Shown here in pieces: positions 51,616 to 63,387 of a stretch of DNA of 64,000 bases. The notes below the pieces were generated by a model. That model had not been told where the DNA came from, did not search any database, and was given only the letters and a program-made list of their open reading frames with translations. Source of the stretch: Phaeotremella fagi (taxonomy: Eukaryota > Basidiomycota > Tremellomycetes > Tremellales > Phaeotremellaceae); the NCBI GenBank assembly GCA_001599715.1, contig BCHU01000004.1, positions 930,001 through 994,000 of the forward strand, read 5' to 3'. The stretch's first letter is position 1, and each line of letters starts with the position of its first letter. The position numbers were made by a program, and so were the translations under genes.

Positions 51616-52010
51616 CTAGCAAACCGAGGGAGGACTACCACAGTTGGCGGTAACCCCATGGTTATCGAAACATGGAGAAAGATAGTTGGCTTTGTTGTCG
51701 AAGGTGAAAACGACTGGGTCAAGTTTAGCGGTACCAGTGAAAGTACAGATAATGTCCTGTATCATTTTGTCAGCGATTTTAGTTAAAACAAGGCAGGAGC
51801 TTTACGACCCACCTCTGAACTAACGGCTGGTATCTTGAAAGGATATTGATTAGGATCAACATCTAAAGAGAAGTTGAAGGATTGACGCCAAAATCCACCT
51901 TGAACTAAAGCACCGTTCATAGTGGTAATTTGAACGTTACCAGAGTCACCTTTGACTAGAGTGGAAAGTAATGTAAAGAGGAGGGTGGTGGAGAGGACAC
52001 TTGGAAACAT
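51616..52010 (-). CDS. Small secreted protein, unknown
   Basis: Two exons: 52010 to about 51814 and about 51759 to 51616, joined by an intron with GTGGGT donor and GATACAG acceptor. The first 20 residues (MFPSVLSTTLLFTLLSTLV) form a clear signal peptide. The mature protein of about 90 residues reads SGNVQITTMNGALVQGGFW, QSFNFSLDVDPNQYPFKIP, then DIICTFTGTAKLDPVVFTFD, a stretch with Cys at CFDN, NCGSPPSVC. Four cysteines lie in the last 65 residues, giving possible disulphides. It has no TM segment and no GPI signal. No family was recognised; such short Cys-bearing secreted proteins are typical of fast-evolving fungal exoproteins. Confidence 0.7.
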
Positions 52011-53025
52011 TTTTTGGGTATTCTGGTGACTGTTTGAATTAGGTTACAGTTGTCTGGGCTGATGAATGATGGGTTGGGCAAGGGGAACACTATCTTATAC
52101 CTAAATTGTCGTGTAAGCTCCTTTGTGCTTATAACACCGCCCTTCACATTATTTTGAACCCCTAATTGACTGCCATCATGCTTTTAGGGGTTATGACAGT
52201 CCAGGAGTCAGGGGAAGGAATTAAAAGTGTGCTTAATGCTCGAAAGCGACTTTAATGTCATGTCAGTGTGTAGTATTGAAATTTTGAAAGGTGGCACTTA
52301 ATTGATTCGCCAAGATCTAACGTGCTTGCCTAATGCCGGATTCTCTTTCATTTCGATATTTGATGGAGCAACTGTTTCAATGAAAGGATTGATTGATATT
52401 CCACTTGGACAGATGGACATCGTTTGTGATTTCGGTTAGATAACGAGATAACGACGATTTTTCACTAGAAGATATCGGTTTGTTGTCGCGGTGGGGCTGT
52501 CCATAAATGTATTGACAGATATCCCACTTGCAACGGATGTCCATCCTTTGAGATTTCGGTTAGATAAGAACAGTTTTGCATTAGAAGATATCGGTATATT
52601 ATATGAGTCTGTCATGGGTGGAGCTGTCCATGAATGGATTGACAGATATCCGACTTGCAACGGATGTCCATCCTTTGTGAGTTCGGTTAGGTAACAACAA
52701 TTTTTGCACTAGAAGATATAAGGTTATTATCTGAGTCTGGAGTGGGTGAATCTGTCCATAAAGGATCAACTGATTTGACGAAAACAGGTGGTGTCACCTT
52801 TGTGTGATGTTCGTTTCAACAAATTTTTTGTCGTGCTCATTTTCCCCCAGAAGGCGCATGGAAAATGCAAATGCTATGATATAAATCGAAGCCTTTTCCC
52901 CCTCTTTTTCTTCTCTTTCTTTCTTTCTCTTTCCCTCACAATAAATTTTGAACAATCAATTCGCCACCGAGTTCAATATCTCATCTTACACTTAAACTTT
53001 TATCGACATAACAACAAATCTCAAC
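52011..53025. other. Intergenic, includes tandem repeat and a CT-rich leader
   Basis: Holds the promoter of the secreted protein (minus) and of orphan protein B (plus). The tandem repeat takes most of 52388-52780. Just upstream of 53026 a polypyrimidine run (about 52897-52940) is probably the leader of orphan gene B. Confidence 0.5.
52388..52780. repeat. Tandem repeat, about 125-bp unit, three copies plus a partial
   Basis: Units begin near 52388, 52511, 52638 and 52764 (partial). Shared blocks include CACTTG, ACGGATGTCCATCC, TTCGGTTAG, AGAAGATAT and GCTGTCCATAAATG. Copies 2 and 3 are most alike. The array keeps stop codons frequent in most frames and lies in non-coding DNA upstream of the orphan gene at 53026. 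Confidence 0.85.
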
Positions 53026-53691
53026 ATGCCATTACGACCCGAATCCGAATACGAAACAGCCACTTTGGGCTACATGATCCATAAATCTCTTTTGGAGTGC
53101 AATGAGTCTCCAGGGAAGTTATATCCGGACCATTGTGATTTCAGAGGCTATGGTGTAGCAGCAGCTTTCATGAGACAATCTAAGCACAAAAGCAACCCCT
53201 CAGGAAGCGAAGACAATTTTTTCAACGATGTTCTCCTATTTCGCAAGATTCGTAACTACAGTCATGGTCTCGAATTGGCATCAGCTGAAATCCAACTTCC
53301 CACCGAATCCGAAAACAACTCTGGTATCACTTATTTCGATAAAGCCGCCAAAGAACTTCATGATAAATACGGTTTAGAGTATGGTAAAATGGTTTTTGAA
53401 AAATCTTGTGGGAGTCATTTTCAAGGTATAAGATATGATAGAGAGTACGCGACCCTCTTGTGCACTCTGTACAACAAGGAGAGTACCAACTCTGATCCGA
53501 ACGAATCCGAATCCGAAGGAGTTCACTGGTTTCCAGTCTTCGACACCGACAACAACGATAATCTCATTGATCCAGAAGTCTTCAAAAAAAGTGCCATTCA
53601 TAACGAAGATTGGTTCTTCTACTCCAGCGGCATACAAGAGATCAAAAAGGTCAATAAATGTTATCAGGATCTTGTAGAATCAAACACATAG
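53026..53691 (+). CDS. Orphan protein B (paralogue of 37473-38150)
   Basis: Intronless, 221 residues, MPLRPESEYETATLGYMIHK to YQDLVESNT. Similar to orphan A in length, lack of introns and conserved blocks (GYxIHxxL, FDKxAKE, REYxxLxCTL). It is more acidic and Ser-rich, with an ESESEGVHWF segment where A has TWCFGKFKSHWFKF. The paralogues are 15 kb apart, on opposite strands. A Nudix-like layout is suspected from the PxxIQxP to xxAKE spacing, but no intact catalytic box is present. The upstream CT-rich leader suggests real transcription. Confidence 0.65.
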   Translation: MPLRPESEYETATLGYMIHKSLLECNESPGKLYPDHCDFRGYGVAAAFMRQSKHKSNPSGSEDNFFNDVLLFRKIRNYSHGLELASAEIQLPTESENNSGITYFDKAAKELHDKYGLEYGKMVFEKSCGSHFQGIRYDREYATLLCTLYNKESTNSDPNESESEGVHWFPVFDTDNNDNLIDPEVFKKSAIHNEDWFFYSSGIQEIKKVNKCYQDLVESNT

Positions 53692-54843
53692 TAACCTCTT
53701 ATAAGGATTCCTATATTCTCCATATTCCATATAGTGGCTCCCTTGATTTTATGTTCGTAGTTTGATGCAGTGATTTCTGATACAATAATCAAGTACAGTA
53801 CTATCGAGACCAAAAAAGTTGCCAATGAGAGAGTTTATGTTTGCGTGCAATCTTTGCTCTCAATTTGGCTAGAGGTTGAAGAAGGTGGAAGGAAAGGTTT
53901 TGAGTTGGTGCCCGAGAGCTTCATTGATAACTCAATTCCGGAGTCGGAGTCGGAATCAGAAGTGACAGTAGAACTAGAAATTTTATCAGTTCAACGCTGA
54001 GCTGCTCTCAAGAATCAACCTTGTCGGTGAATATCCTTATGCCGAAACTGGCTTTCTTCGGAGAATTTCGAAGAAAGGATGTTTAAATTGTTTAAAGGGA
54101 GGTGAAACTCTATTTAGTCAATTCGAGAGTCTACTTTAGATCTTAGTTTGTTTGTCTCCAAATCCAAGTGAGGAAGGAATAGTTGTCAATGTCGCTTGAG
54201 GTTTGATTGTGGTACGTATGAGATGAACCTAATTACCATTTGCCATTTCATATATATATATAATTCTGTTTCCCTCTGAGCCATCTCAATCTTCAATCGC
54301 AAAATGCCACCTCCCCCAACCCACCTCTCAAATACGCCACATGAAAATCTCAGGCAAATGCTAGTGGAAGTGTTGGAACGAGTAAATTAGATCGACAAGG
54401 AATGTAAGAAGAAGTTACCGAAAATGGAAGGTTGGATTTCAGGAACATATGACGTAGAAAGTCCAAAGGCAAGGCGTGATGTCTGAGGAATGACCCTGAA
54501 TGGATTAGGTCGATTGGGTCCAGGTTGAACTTTTTGGTTGTGCGAAAACGGTGATGCATGGTGTAGAGATATGACTATAGTAGTAGAAAGTAGAAAGTAG
54601 AAACATTTTTACAAGCTAATCTATATTCTTATATTGACATCATAATAAATTCACTTCTTGGTTCTCCCTTATAGTATACATTTATTCCTCATCTGTCTTC
54701 TTCTTACTATAATACATCTGTAATAAATCAAAATCGCACAAGGTCTCCTACAAGTATATACATAACCTCACTCACAACCACGATCCACTAGCACAACTTA
54801 TATCCGCTCTTATCAACACCACCACCAACAACAAACACTCACA
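53692..54843. other. Intergenic, over 1 kb, nothing firm
   Basis: The ORFs at 53770-54000 (plus) and 54350-54559 (minus) lack family motifs and splice partners. A TA dinucleotide run is at about 54251-54262. The promoter of the SUR7-like gene is at the right end. Confidence 0.45.
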
Positions 54844-55680
54844 ATGGTCTCACCAGCATTCCCAGGTTTCTTCTTCTCCTTCGCCGGTAAGTATCATCCC
54901 CAATCAAAAGCATAGACCTGACCAAAGCATTTTCCATCAGGTATGGCACTTCTCCTCTTCGCCTCCATATCCGCACCAGCATGGACCAAAGTTTCTTTCC
55001 TAGACGCAACTGCCGGAGGTCAAACTACCCATTTCGGTATGTTGGGATACTGTATAGATGGAGGAAGTTGTACACCCAAGAACGTCGGTTACAATTTGAT
55101 GCTAAGTGGTTCATCGTAAGTCCGCCCCTAAGTCATCAGTTACTTAAATCCAAATACTAAATTGTAAATTCAATTCTAGTAACCTCGATATCAACTCCAC
55201 AGTCCTCCACAACTTGACGTACACACTCATCATCCACGCCGTCGCTGGTTTCCTAGCTCTCGTAGCTTTGCTATTCGGTTTCATCGGTGTCTGTGCCGCT
55301 TCAAGAGCTTGCACGATCCTCATGGCTTTCGCTAACGCTTTCGCCGCTTTCCTCGCTTTGGTCATCTTCGTTATCGACATGGTGCTCTGGAATATCGTCA
55401 AGGAACGTATCACCAGTGCTGGATACACTGCTATGCTTGTGAGTTTTTGATTCCATGAGATTCAGCGTTTTTCTTGTTGGTATTGATATACAATTTTTAG
55501 GGAAACGCCAATTGGTTCACTGTTGGTGCTGTTGTCGCTTTGTTCCTCGCTTTCTGTACTTCCGTTTTAGGTTCTTGTGGACGATTCGCTTCTGGTCGTA
55601 TGGCCGGAGAGAAGGTGAGAACGATTCAACAACGAAGCAAAAATAAATTCTTTTTACTGACAAAAATTCCTCAGTACTAA
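54844..55680 (+). CDS. SUR7/PalI-family membrane protein
   Basis: Four-helix claudin-like layout: helix 1 in FPGFFFSFAGMALLLFASIS, then an extracellular loop with APAWTKVSF, HFGMLGYC and CIDGGSC, helix 2 in LIIHAVAGFLALVALLFGF, helix 3 in CTILMAFANAFAAFLALVIF, and helix 4 in GAVVALFLAFCTSVLGSCGR. The G(M/L)xGYC and paired-Cys loop are hallmarks of the SUR7/PalI (Rim9) family, whose members sit in plasma-membrane domains or take part in alkaline pH sensing. Length is about 200 residues. The final coding exon is two codons only (TAC TAA, 55675-55680). Introns after the first helix, before NLDINST, after TAML and after AGEK. Confidence 0.8.
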
Positions 55681-56094
55681 ATCCATTCCCCCAATTCCAA
55701 CCATTCAATCGTATTTGATCTGGTCCAGATCAAACGGAACTTATTCGTCTATAATACATTCACACTATAAATTTTGATTTCTTTTCTTATAATACCAAAA
55801 CTCTTTCAATTTTACTTTTTGTAACCACTAAACCTTGCTATTTCCCCTTTTTTTTCTTGTGATCTGTTAAAACCATCGAGAGGATGAAACTGGACATTCA
55901 AGTCTAGAGATATATTTTATATAATACCTTTTATTGTTTTTGTTTTTCTGTTTTTCGAAATGGAAAAATTCAATATGACCATCGAGATTCAACACTTATA
56001 TAAGATAAAGGAATACATCATAAATAAACAAATTTATTCCGAGCTATATGACGAAAATCCAATAAATAGGATATCTACAGTATCAAAACATTGC
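55681..56094. terminator. Convergent 3' region
   Basis: Between the SUR7-like gene and the 56 kb gene, which converge. A/T-rich with T runs near 55845-55860 and 55930-55955. No gene. Confidence 0.4.
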
Positions 56095-57695
56095 CTATTC
56101 CAAAGACGCACTACAACATTTGAACAAGAAAAATCTGAAATTCTCAACCCACTCATCATTAACATTATCGAAGTTCTCTTCAAGATTTTCTAAGACAACA
56201 TGTGTGAACAACAACAATTCAATATAAGAAGAATGACTCACGTTTAATTTCCATCTTACCTTGTTCAGATATCCAGAATGTAAGAATAGAATTGATGATC
56301 TTTTCCAGGATCGCTTTAGAACCACTATCAGCCAAGATTGATTTATTCAATTCGATTAACATTGATTTTTTGAGGTTATACCATGAGATTAATTGTTTCG
56401 TTGTTGCTGAAACACTGTTCGTGGAGACTGGTCGAGGTGACGAAAGGAGGATAATCATGAAACCTCTGATGTTTTTAAGGATCCTTTTGGATTTCATCGT
56501 TTGGATCAATGGATTGATGTTTTCCTTGGCTGTTTAGTAGGACATTAGTGATTAATAGTGTACATTGAAACCCACCCAAAACGTCTTTTATTTTTTGAAC
56601 AACTTTTGGATCATCGAAATAAGCAGCGAGGATAAAATCAATCTCATCTTCAGGTTTGATTTCCATCTCATCAAGACCTTCTTTGAATTGTATTTCTCCC
56701 AGATATCGATGAGATGATTCCAGGAGTTCACGGATCCCGTTGGGGAGGGTAACAGGTGGTGGGGGCGGCATACCACCTTGTTTCGATGTGGAGCCAGAAC
56801 CTGAATTGGAGCCAGAACTTGAAGGGATCCTGCTGACTCGAGCTCGTGGATCTTGAGTCGGGAAGACGGTCCGTTCGGCGAAAGGGGTACCTTCAGATAT
56901 ATCTGATAATACAGATGATTCTCTGTAATAGGTTTTCGTCGATGGTGATGAGTCAATGTCAAGGATTTCATCTTCGTCGTCATTTGTTCTGTTTCTTGAT
57001 ACGTCTCTTTCTGATCGGAGTGTTGATGATGGTGAAGGTGATTGGGTTCGGTTGATTGAATGACGGGAGGTGGAGGGGGAGAAAGAAGGTTGACGTGAAC
57101 GTCGGGGGGAAGGTGCGGTGGGTCTATATCTCGGTGTTGGAGTTGTTCGTTTGGATGGTGAAGGTGATGGAGAAGGGGTTGGCCGATATCGACGTGAAGG
57201 TGTAAAGGAAGACTGATTGATCTGTTAGAATCATGAAATGTCATTTACCAATGCTCACCTCAGAGATGGGTCTCTTGCTCGGAGTTGACAGAGGACTGTC
57301 ATGAGTCAAAGTGAGAATCTTTTTGGGTTTCGGGATGATTTCACGTCCCGGGAAAGGGGAGTTGTGGGTGAGTACTCTTGGGATCTTAGATGGAGACTGG
57401 ATGGGTGGGAATCTGTCGGGTGATATGGGGGTTGGTGGCATATCTAGGTGGTCATTAGTTACAGTAGAACAGTTGATGAGGTGAGACTTACTGATGATGT
57501 TCGTTGTCGATTTGGTGTGGATGGTGCTTGAGACTAGTTCGGTATAAGGGTATTAAGTGATGCAGACGTCTATTACTTACATCTTGACGTTCTTTTTTGA
57601 CTGGAGAATCTGTCTACAGAGCGGTTAGATGTTGTCAAGGTGATGACGAGAGAGCTTACTATTCTAGAGATGTCTGGTTTGACGTCGATGTTCAT
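56095..57695 (-). CDS. Unrecognised Ser/Pro-rich protein with helical C-terminal domain
   Basis: Starts MNIDVKPDISRI (complement 57695); several short exons with DSPVKKE and PPTPISPDRFPPIQSPSK, then a long basic Ser/Pro/Arg region (TPSRRYRPTPSPSPSPSKR, RRSRQPSFSPSTSRHS). This is rich in SP/TP sites that would suit proline-directed kinases. The C-terminal 180 residues are more ordered: NGIRELLESSHRYLGEIQF, FILAAYFDDPKVVQKIKDVL, ENINPLIQTMKSKRILKNIR, ATTKQLISWYNLKKSMLIEL, AILEKIINSILTFWI, EWVENFRFFLFKCC. Helical predictions dominate. No family recognised; a nuclear or cytoskeletal regulator is a guess. Stop at 56095-56097. Confidence 0.6.
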
Positions 57696-58156
57696 GGTAC
57701 CAGCGGTATTGGATTGTACAGATAATAGAAGCTGATTTAATCGTGAGTGAATGTTGATGAAAGAAAGTTCAGTAGTTGTTTTATTTTGAGGCGAAGTTGG
57801 GAAAGAAGAAGAAGAAAGACGAAACGAGATACATTAAATAGATGTCTTTTCCTTGTCAGAATTGAAATGATTGTTGCCATGGTAGATCTGATTATCACTA
57901 GTTAATTGATTAGTTGCTTGCTTGATTGATGGTCTAATTGGTTGCCTCGTTACCAGACGATCACTGCTTTGAATTGAATTCAGCATCAGAGACATCCAAA
58001 GGAACCCCAGATTGATCTCAACACCACTTGTGGCGCCACTTTCACCTCAACACAAAATAATGACGTGTACGAGTACTGTGAGTGAGTGTTCCTCCACACA
58101 GGTTACTCACAGCTACCATCTATCTACCATCCACCTTTCTACCATCCCCACCAACA
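57696..58156. promoter_or_regulatory. Divergent promoter region
   Basis: Between the 56 kb gene (minus) and SSK2 (plus). It holds no gene. An in-frame ATG at 58082 could extend SSK2 by 25 residues but is less well placed than 58157. Confidence 0.45.
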
Positions 58157-61100
58157 ATGTCAAATCCACCCACAGCAACTTCACCTAGATCAAGTTCATT
58201 CTCTAAACCATCTCTGAATCAACCTTCCTCAGCTTCCACGTCATCTTCTAAACCTCAAAAGAGAGCCGTACTTTCATTCGCTCATTTACCTGACGATGAC
58301 GATTCCGAATCAGACGATGAGAGGTTGGAAAGATTAGCTGATGGTAAAGATGATGGTGAGTACTCAAACTAGCTATCAGACATTTCTCAACGAAAGCGTA
58401 AACCTAGCCAACCTACCTTACAACCCCCGAGCATCCTCCTTCCCAGGTGCGAATCAACACACTACATCACCTAATTCTCGTATCTCGACAATAGTCAATA
58501 CATCAACTCAACCACAATTAGCAAGAGCATCCACCTACGGTTCAACACCTAACAGAGCTTCTTCAAGTTCACAATCAGTTCTCCCATCAATATCAGCTTT
58601 AGCACCACCCCCATCAAAAGATCAAGGTCCACATAGTTATCGAGAATGGAAAAGTAAATATCGTCAAGGTCAAATCCGATCAACAAGCGGTAGATCGACG
58701 ACGAATTCAAACGGATACAACGGGAAAGGCAAAAATCGTGATGACGGAGTCGTTAGAGGGAATTTCATCCCAAGTGGAACAGTTGATCTTAACGATCCCG
58801 ACGCGAATTTCTTTCATACTTCACATCAACTTGGGGATTGGGGTAGTGACGATGATGAAGATCTTAGAAGTCCTTCCCATGCTGATTTGAATCTATCTAC
58901 GACCAGTCCTAAAATACCTGTTAGAGCTATGGTTGCCGATGCGTTAAGAGAGGCTACTACCACCAGTGGTCAACGACGAAATTCTCAGCAAGACGATGAA
59001 GACGTTTTAACTCCAACTGGAGAGAAATTGGGAAGAACCGGTGTCGGTCAACCGAAATCATTGATTCTATCTCAACCACCGAATAATCTCGCCGCACCGA
59101 ATTCAGTCGAAGGAAAGGAACGTTTGGAATGGCAAACGATGTTAGCTTCTGTTTTGGGTGGTGAAATTCTGAAAGGTGAAACCAGTCGTATAGGTGTTGA
59201 AAGACCTAGTACAGAAACCTTTCGAAGGGAGTTGGGTGAAAGTATGTGGTGGCAGATTAGAGCTCGTACGAGAGGTCGAACTGAGGAAGAAGAGAAACGA
59301 AGAGTCGAAGAAAGACGTGGGAGAGTCGTTGATACTGTTTTGGAAGAGGTTGAGGGTTTCGTCGTCAAACGTTCAACCGGTGTTGCTGTTCCTCGAAGAT
59401 TGTCATCAGAGAATACAGGAGAGGAAGAAACGTTGGAAGAAGCTCCTGCTTTGGAAATTTCAGCTCTTGACCAGGTCTCATTCATGCTCACCAAGTTGTC
59501 ACTGGTTGAAGGTCTTTATCCTCATCATATCGCCTTGCGTCATGATAAACCTTTATACGATTCTGACAGATTTCAAGCTAGAGTCAACGCAATGACTTCG
59601 TGGTCAACTGTAGTTACCTCTCTTCAAGCTCAACTACATATTCTTCAGAAATGGACCGGTTCAGATGATCTCGACATAACACGACCTAATACCAACAAAG
59701 AACGCGCTCTGGTCGCTAATCGACGATACCATCCTTTGGATAACAAAGCCAAGACTCATTCTCAAAATCTCACTGACCAAGCTGCGGACGATTCAACTTT
59801 TGTCGAACGTGTATTGAAAGAAGACAGTCTACAGAAAACGTTTGAAAGAAGAGTTTTCATCGATCTTTTACATTTAATTCATAACGCCAAAGACACTGTC
59901 ATAGATCATTTACCGATGTTTGAAGAGCTCGAACTTCCAGATTTCACTTACGAATTAGTTCGACTAATCGGTTTCCCTGGACGACTGATCATCGAAGCTT
60001 TGAGAATACGTTTAACTGCTGCGGCAAAATTAGTAGAACCCAACATGATGGTTATCGATGATTTCATTGATAATTTTAGATTATCAATTTCATTAGCAGT
60101 GTTGATCAAAGGGCAATACGACGAAATTGTCGCTCCAGATTCAGAACATCGATGGAAAATCCCACCGTGTCTTGCACCCGATTATAACGCTGTTCTGTTG
60201 GACGGCTTACGAACTTTCTTCAAACTTCTTCATTGGAAATTGAAATCTGGTTCCAAAGCTATTTATTTCAGAGAAACGGAGGTTTTGGAGGAGGAATGGG
60301 AATTCTTGGTGGAAGCTGCTGAAGCTGTTGAAGGTGGTGATTTGGTTGTTGCAGAGTTGTTCTGGTGAGTGACCAATGCGTTTCGACTGGCTGACAGAGT
60401 AGTTCTTTAACAAATAAATTAATGGTTCGAGTTATCAACTACTTTGAAACTCAACTTCATGTTCCTGTACCAGCTGGACCCAAATCCAAATCCAATCGAA
60501 AACCAGCTCTGCTAGGTGGTAAAGAGCAACGACCGATGACGACTGATGAGATGGTTGTCTGGTTCGGTAAAATTCTTGACGCTGTTAAATTGAGATACAG
60601 GAAATTACAACGTTTCGCTCGAAGACTCACGCAACGTTTCGATAATTCTGCGGAATATGCACTCGAGGATGATGCTTTGGATCTCATGGTTCAACAATTA
60701 CAGGATTCAGGTCATTTCTTAGTTTACACCCAGGTTTACGAGGAGAAAGGGACTTATATCTTTGCGGATGCTACTTTATGGAATAATCCTACGGCTGTTA
60801 GGTCTCTGTTGAATCGATCGTTTTCTTCAACTGTCATCACTCGTTCAAGATCGGTTCCAGCTTTACATGAAGATTATCCTGATCATATCAGTTCAGGAGA
60901 CGAGGAGGACGAAGACGAAGACACTGCTGGGTATCTGTTACTCCTTTCTCCTCGACAGAATTTCGCTTGGACCGGTGCAGTCATGACTCTTGATTTACAT
61001 TACACTGAATTCGCTCTCGAAGATAATAGAATTCGATTGATCGCTGACGGACCAACATCACGGTTATCACTTTGTAAACGACTTTTCCTTGATTCTTTGA

Positions 61101-63227
61101 TTGACCTAGACACCGAAACTCCTGTTTTAAACATTGAGTGTCTTGTTGAGCAGCAAGCTCATTTACCTCGTATTCAAAGGGAACTCAAGAAAATCGCTAG
61201 ATCGACTCATAGATTGTCAGAGTGTATCATTGAATCTGCGGCACATGTACGAAAGACACTTGGTGGTGCTCCGGGTACACAGGATTTGGTTCAAGGTTTC
61301 TACTTGTTCGCCAGTGACCACGGTCATCGAGTTGGTATTCATATGGACAACGCTTCTTGGTCACGATTCAGTCGTTTACTCATGAGACTAGCTATCAGTT
61401 GGGTGTCATTCATTTGTGACAATTGTGATCCAACAGATCGAAAAACTTTCCGATGGACCGTTAACGCTCTGGAATATTCCATGCTCATGACAAGAGGTCG
61501 AAATATCCTACATCTCGATCAAAACGAATTCGCGTTGCTCCGAGCTAAAGTAGCTTCGTGTATGGCACTTTTGATTTCTCATTTCGATATCCTAGGTGCT
61601 AGATCGAGTATCGAAGCCAAAAAAGAAGCAGAGAGGTTGGAAGCTGTCAGACGATTACAGAGGATGCAAGAGAATTTCGATGATGAAGATGGACTGATTC
61701 CACGATCACCCAGTCCATCAGGTGGAACCAAGATACTTGTCGATCGATCGATCAGATTAGTCAGAGAAGAAAGATTGAGGTTACTGTCGGAATTGGAAGC
61801 TCGACGAGACGAGTTATTCAGCGATCAACATCTAGTCGGTCAGGTTTTAGATGAGGAAGTTGCAGAAGACCGATCTTTGGTGTTCTTAGCTGCTTCATCG
61901 TCGAATATCGCTTTACGTTGGCAACAAGGTGGTTTCATTGGTGGTGGTGCGAACGGGAATGTTTATATTGGATTCAATCTTGATTCAGGTGGTATCATGG
62001 CTGTTAAAGAGATTCGAGTTCAGGATTTAACGAATTCACCAGCTTTGTATAAAGCTATCAAGGACGAATCGGATGTTATGCAGTTATTATCGCATCCTAA
62101 TATTGGTATGTCTTTGATGTCCTATTTGAGGTATACGTACTGACTTGATTTAGTTGATTACTATGGTATTGAAGTTCATCGAGATCGTGTTTATATCTTT
62201 GAAGAATACTGTGAAGGTGGAAGTTTGGCTAATTTACTCGAACACGGTAGAGTTGAAGATGAAGAGGTGATCATGGTCTACGCTCTTCAAATGGTGCAGG
62301 GGTTGGAATACCTACATAGTAAAGGTGTTGAACATCGTGACGTCAAACCAGACAGTGAGTTCATTTCAATCCCGAGAATGAAGTTAACTGACCCAACGTA
62401 GATATCTTACTTGGTACCAATTCAACTATCAAATTCGTCGATTTCGGCGCTGCAAAAGTCATCATTAAAGGTAACAGGACCATGGCCAAGACAAGAGCTT
62501 TCAATAAATCTAGAGCAGCTGGTGCAGGGACAGGTGCTGAGGGTGCTGCTGCGATGAATTCTTTAGCTGGAACTCCTATGTACATGGCTCCTGAAGTTAT
62601 CAAAAATGAAAGAGCTAGTAAATTGGGTTCAATGGATATCTGGTATGTCTACCTATCAGGTTTTATTTCTATTGCTGACAAGATGATTTAGGTCACTTGG
62701 TTGTGTTATACTTGAACTTTGTACTGGTAGGAAACCTTGGAGTAACTTGGATAATGAATGGTAAGTTGGAATCTTAGAGATGAGACTGACGTTTAGGGCT
62801 ATCATGTTCCATATCGGTATCGCTACTCAACATCCACCATTACCTGAACCAGGTCAATTATCAGAGTTAGGAATAGATTTCATCGAACAATGTCTGACGT
62901 TGAATCCATCGGAGAGACCGACGGCCGATCAATTGCTTTCTCATCCATGGTTATATCCAATGATACAACATCTGGTATGTCCCATCTAACCTTCATAGAA
63001 TTCAAATCCATACTAACGCCTGCCAGTTTGAACATCAACAATCGACAGATAATCAATCGGTTTCATTGACTTCTACACTTGTCGATGCAGATCAGGTTTA
63101 TGCTAATCATATTGCTGAAATCGTTAAACAGAGTGATGAGATTGTTGATGGTGACGAATTACCTTCTTTCGGTAATACTCCTCCAATGGCTACACCTGAT
63201 TCGGTCGATGTCGTGGTCGAAGGTTAG
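58157..63227 (+). CDS. SSK2: HOG-pathway MAPKKK Ssk2
   Basis: Ssk2 phosphorylates the MAPKK Pbs2 in the Hog1 osmotic stress pathway and is itself activated by the Ssk1 response regulator. The N-terminal half is Ser-rich (KRAVLSFAHLPDDDDSESDD), then the conserved MAPKKK regulatory region (LASVLGGEILKGETSRIG, WWQIRARTRGRTEEEEKRR, LVEGLYPHHIALRHDKPLYD, VALHRPN-type helices, QQAHLPRIQRELKKIA). The kinase domain: GGFIGGGANGNVYIG, MAVKEIR, EEYCEGGSLANLL, VEHRDVKPDN, KFVDFGAAKV, AGTPMYMAPEVI, SLGCVILELCTGRKPWSN, ERPTADQLLSHPWL. The intron ending at 60399 must use the second AG of CAGAG to keep frame (C|SSLTNKLMVRVINYF). Estimated about 1,570 residues, like yeast Ssk2. Confidence 0.93.
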
Positions 63228-63387
63228 GCGGTGTTTGAACTTGTGGTTATGGTTTATACAATCCACCTTTTGGCTGTAGCTTTATATACGACGCAATTGT
63301 TATTTTATGCATTCATCAGAAACCATCCTAAAGTATTTTTCTGTTTGACGTGAAGTTGAAAATTGATGACTGGGAAAGCAGTGCTAT

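Noticed and set aside
51327..51653. Plus-strand 108-codon ORF
   Set aside because: Overlaps the end of the secreted protein gene, contains a short repeat and shows no family pattern.
52436..52694. ORFs across the tandem repeat on both strands
   Set aside because: They arise from the repeat units; translations are not conserved as protein between units.
53770..54000. Small ORF after orphan gene B
   Set aside because: Acidic ESESESE end and no homologue-like blocks; no leader or splice signal. It may be transcribed, but I cannot support it.
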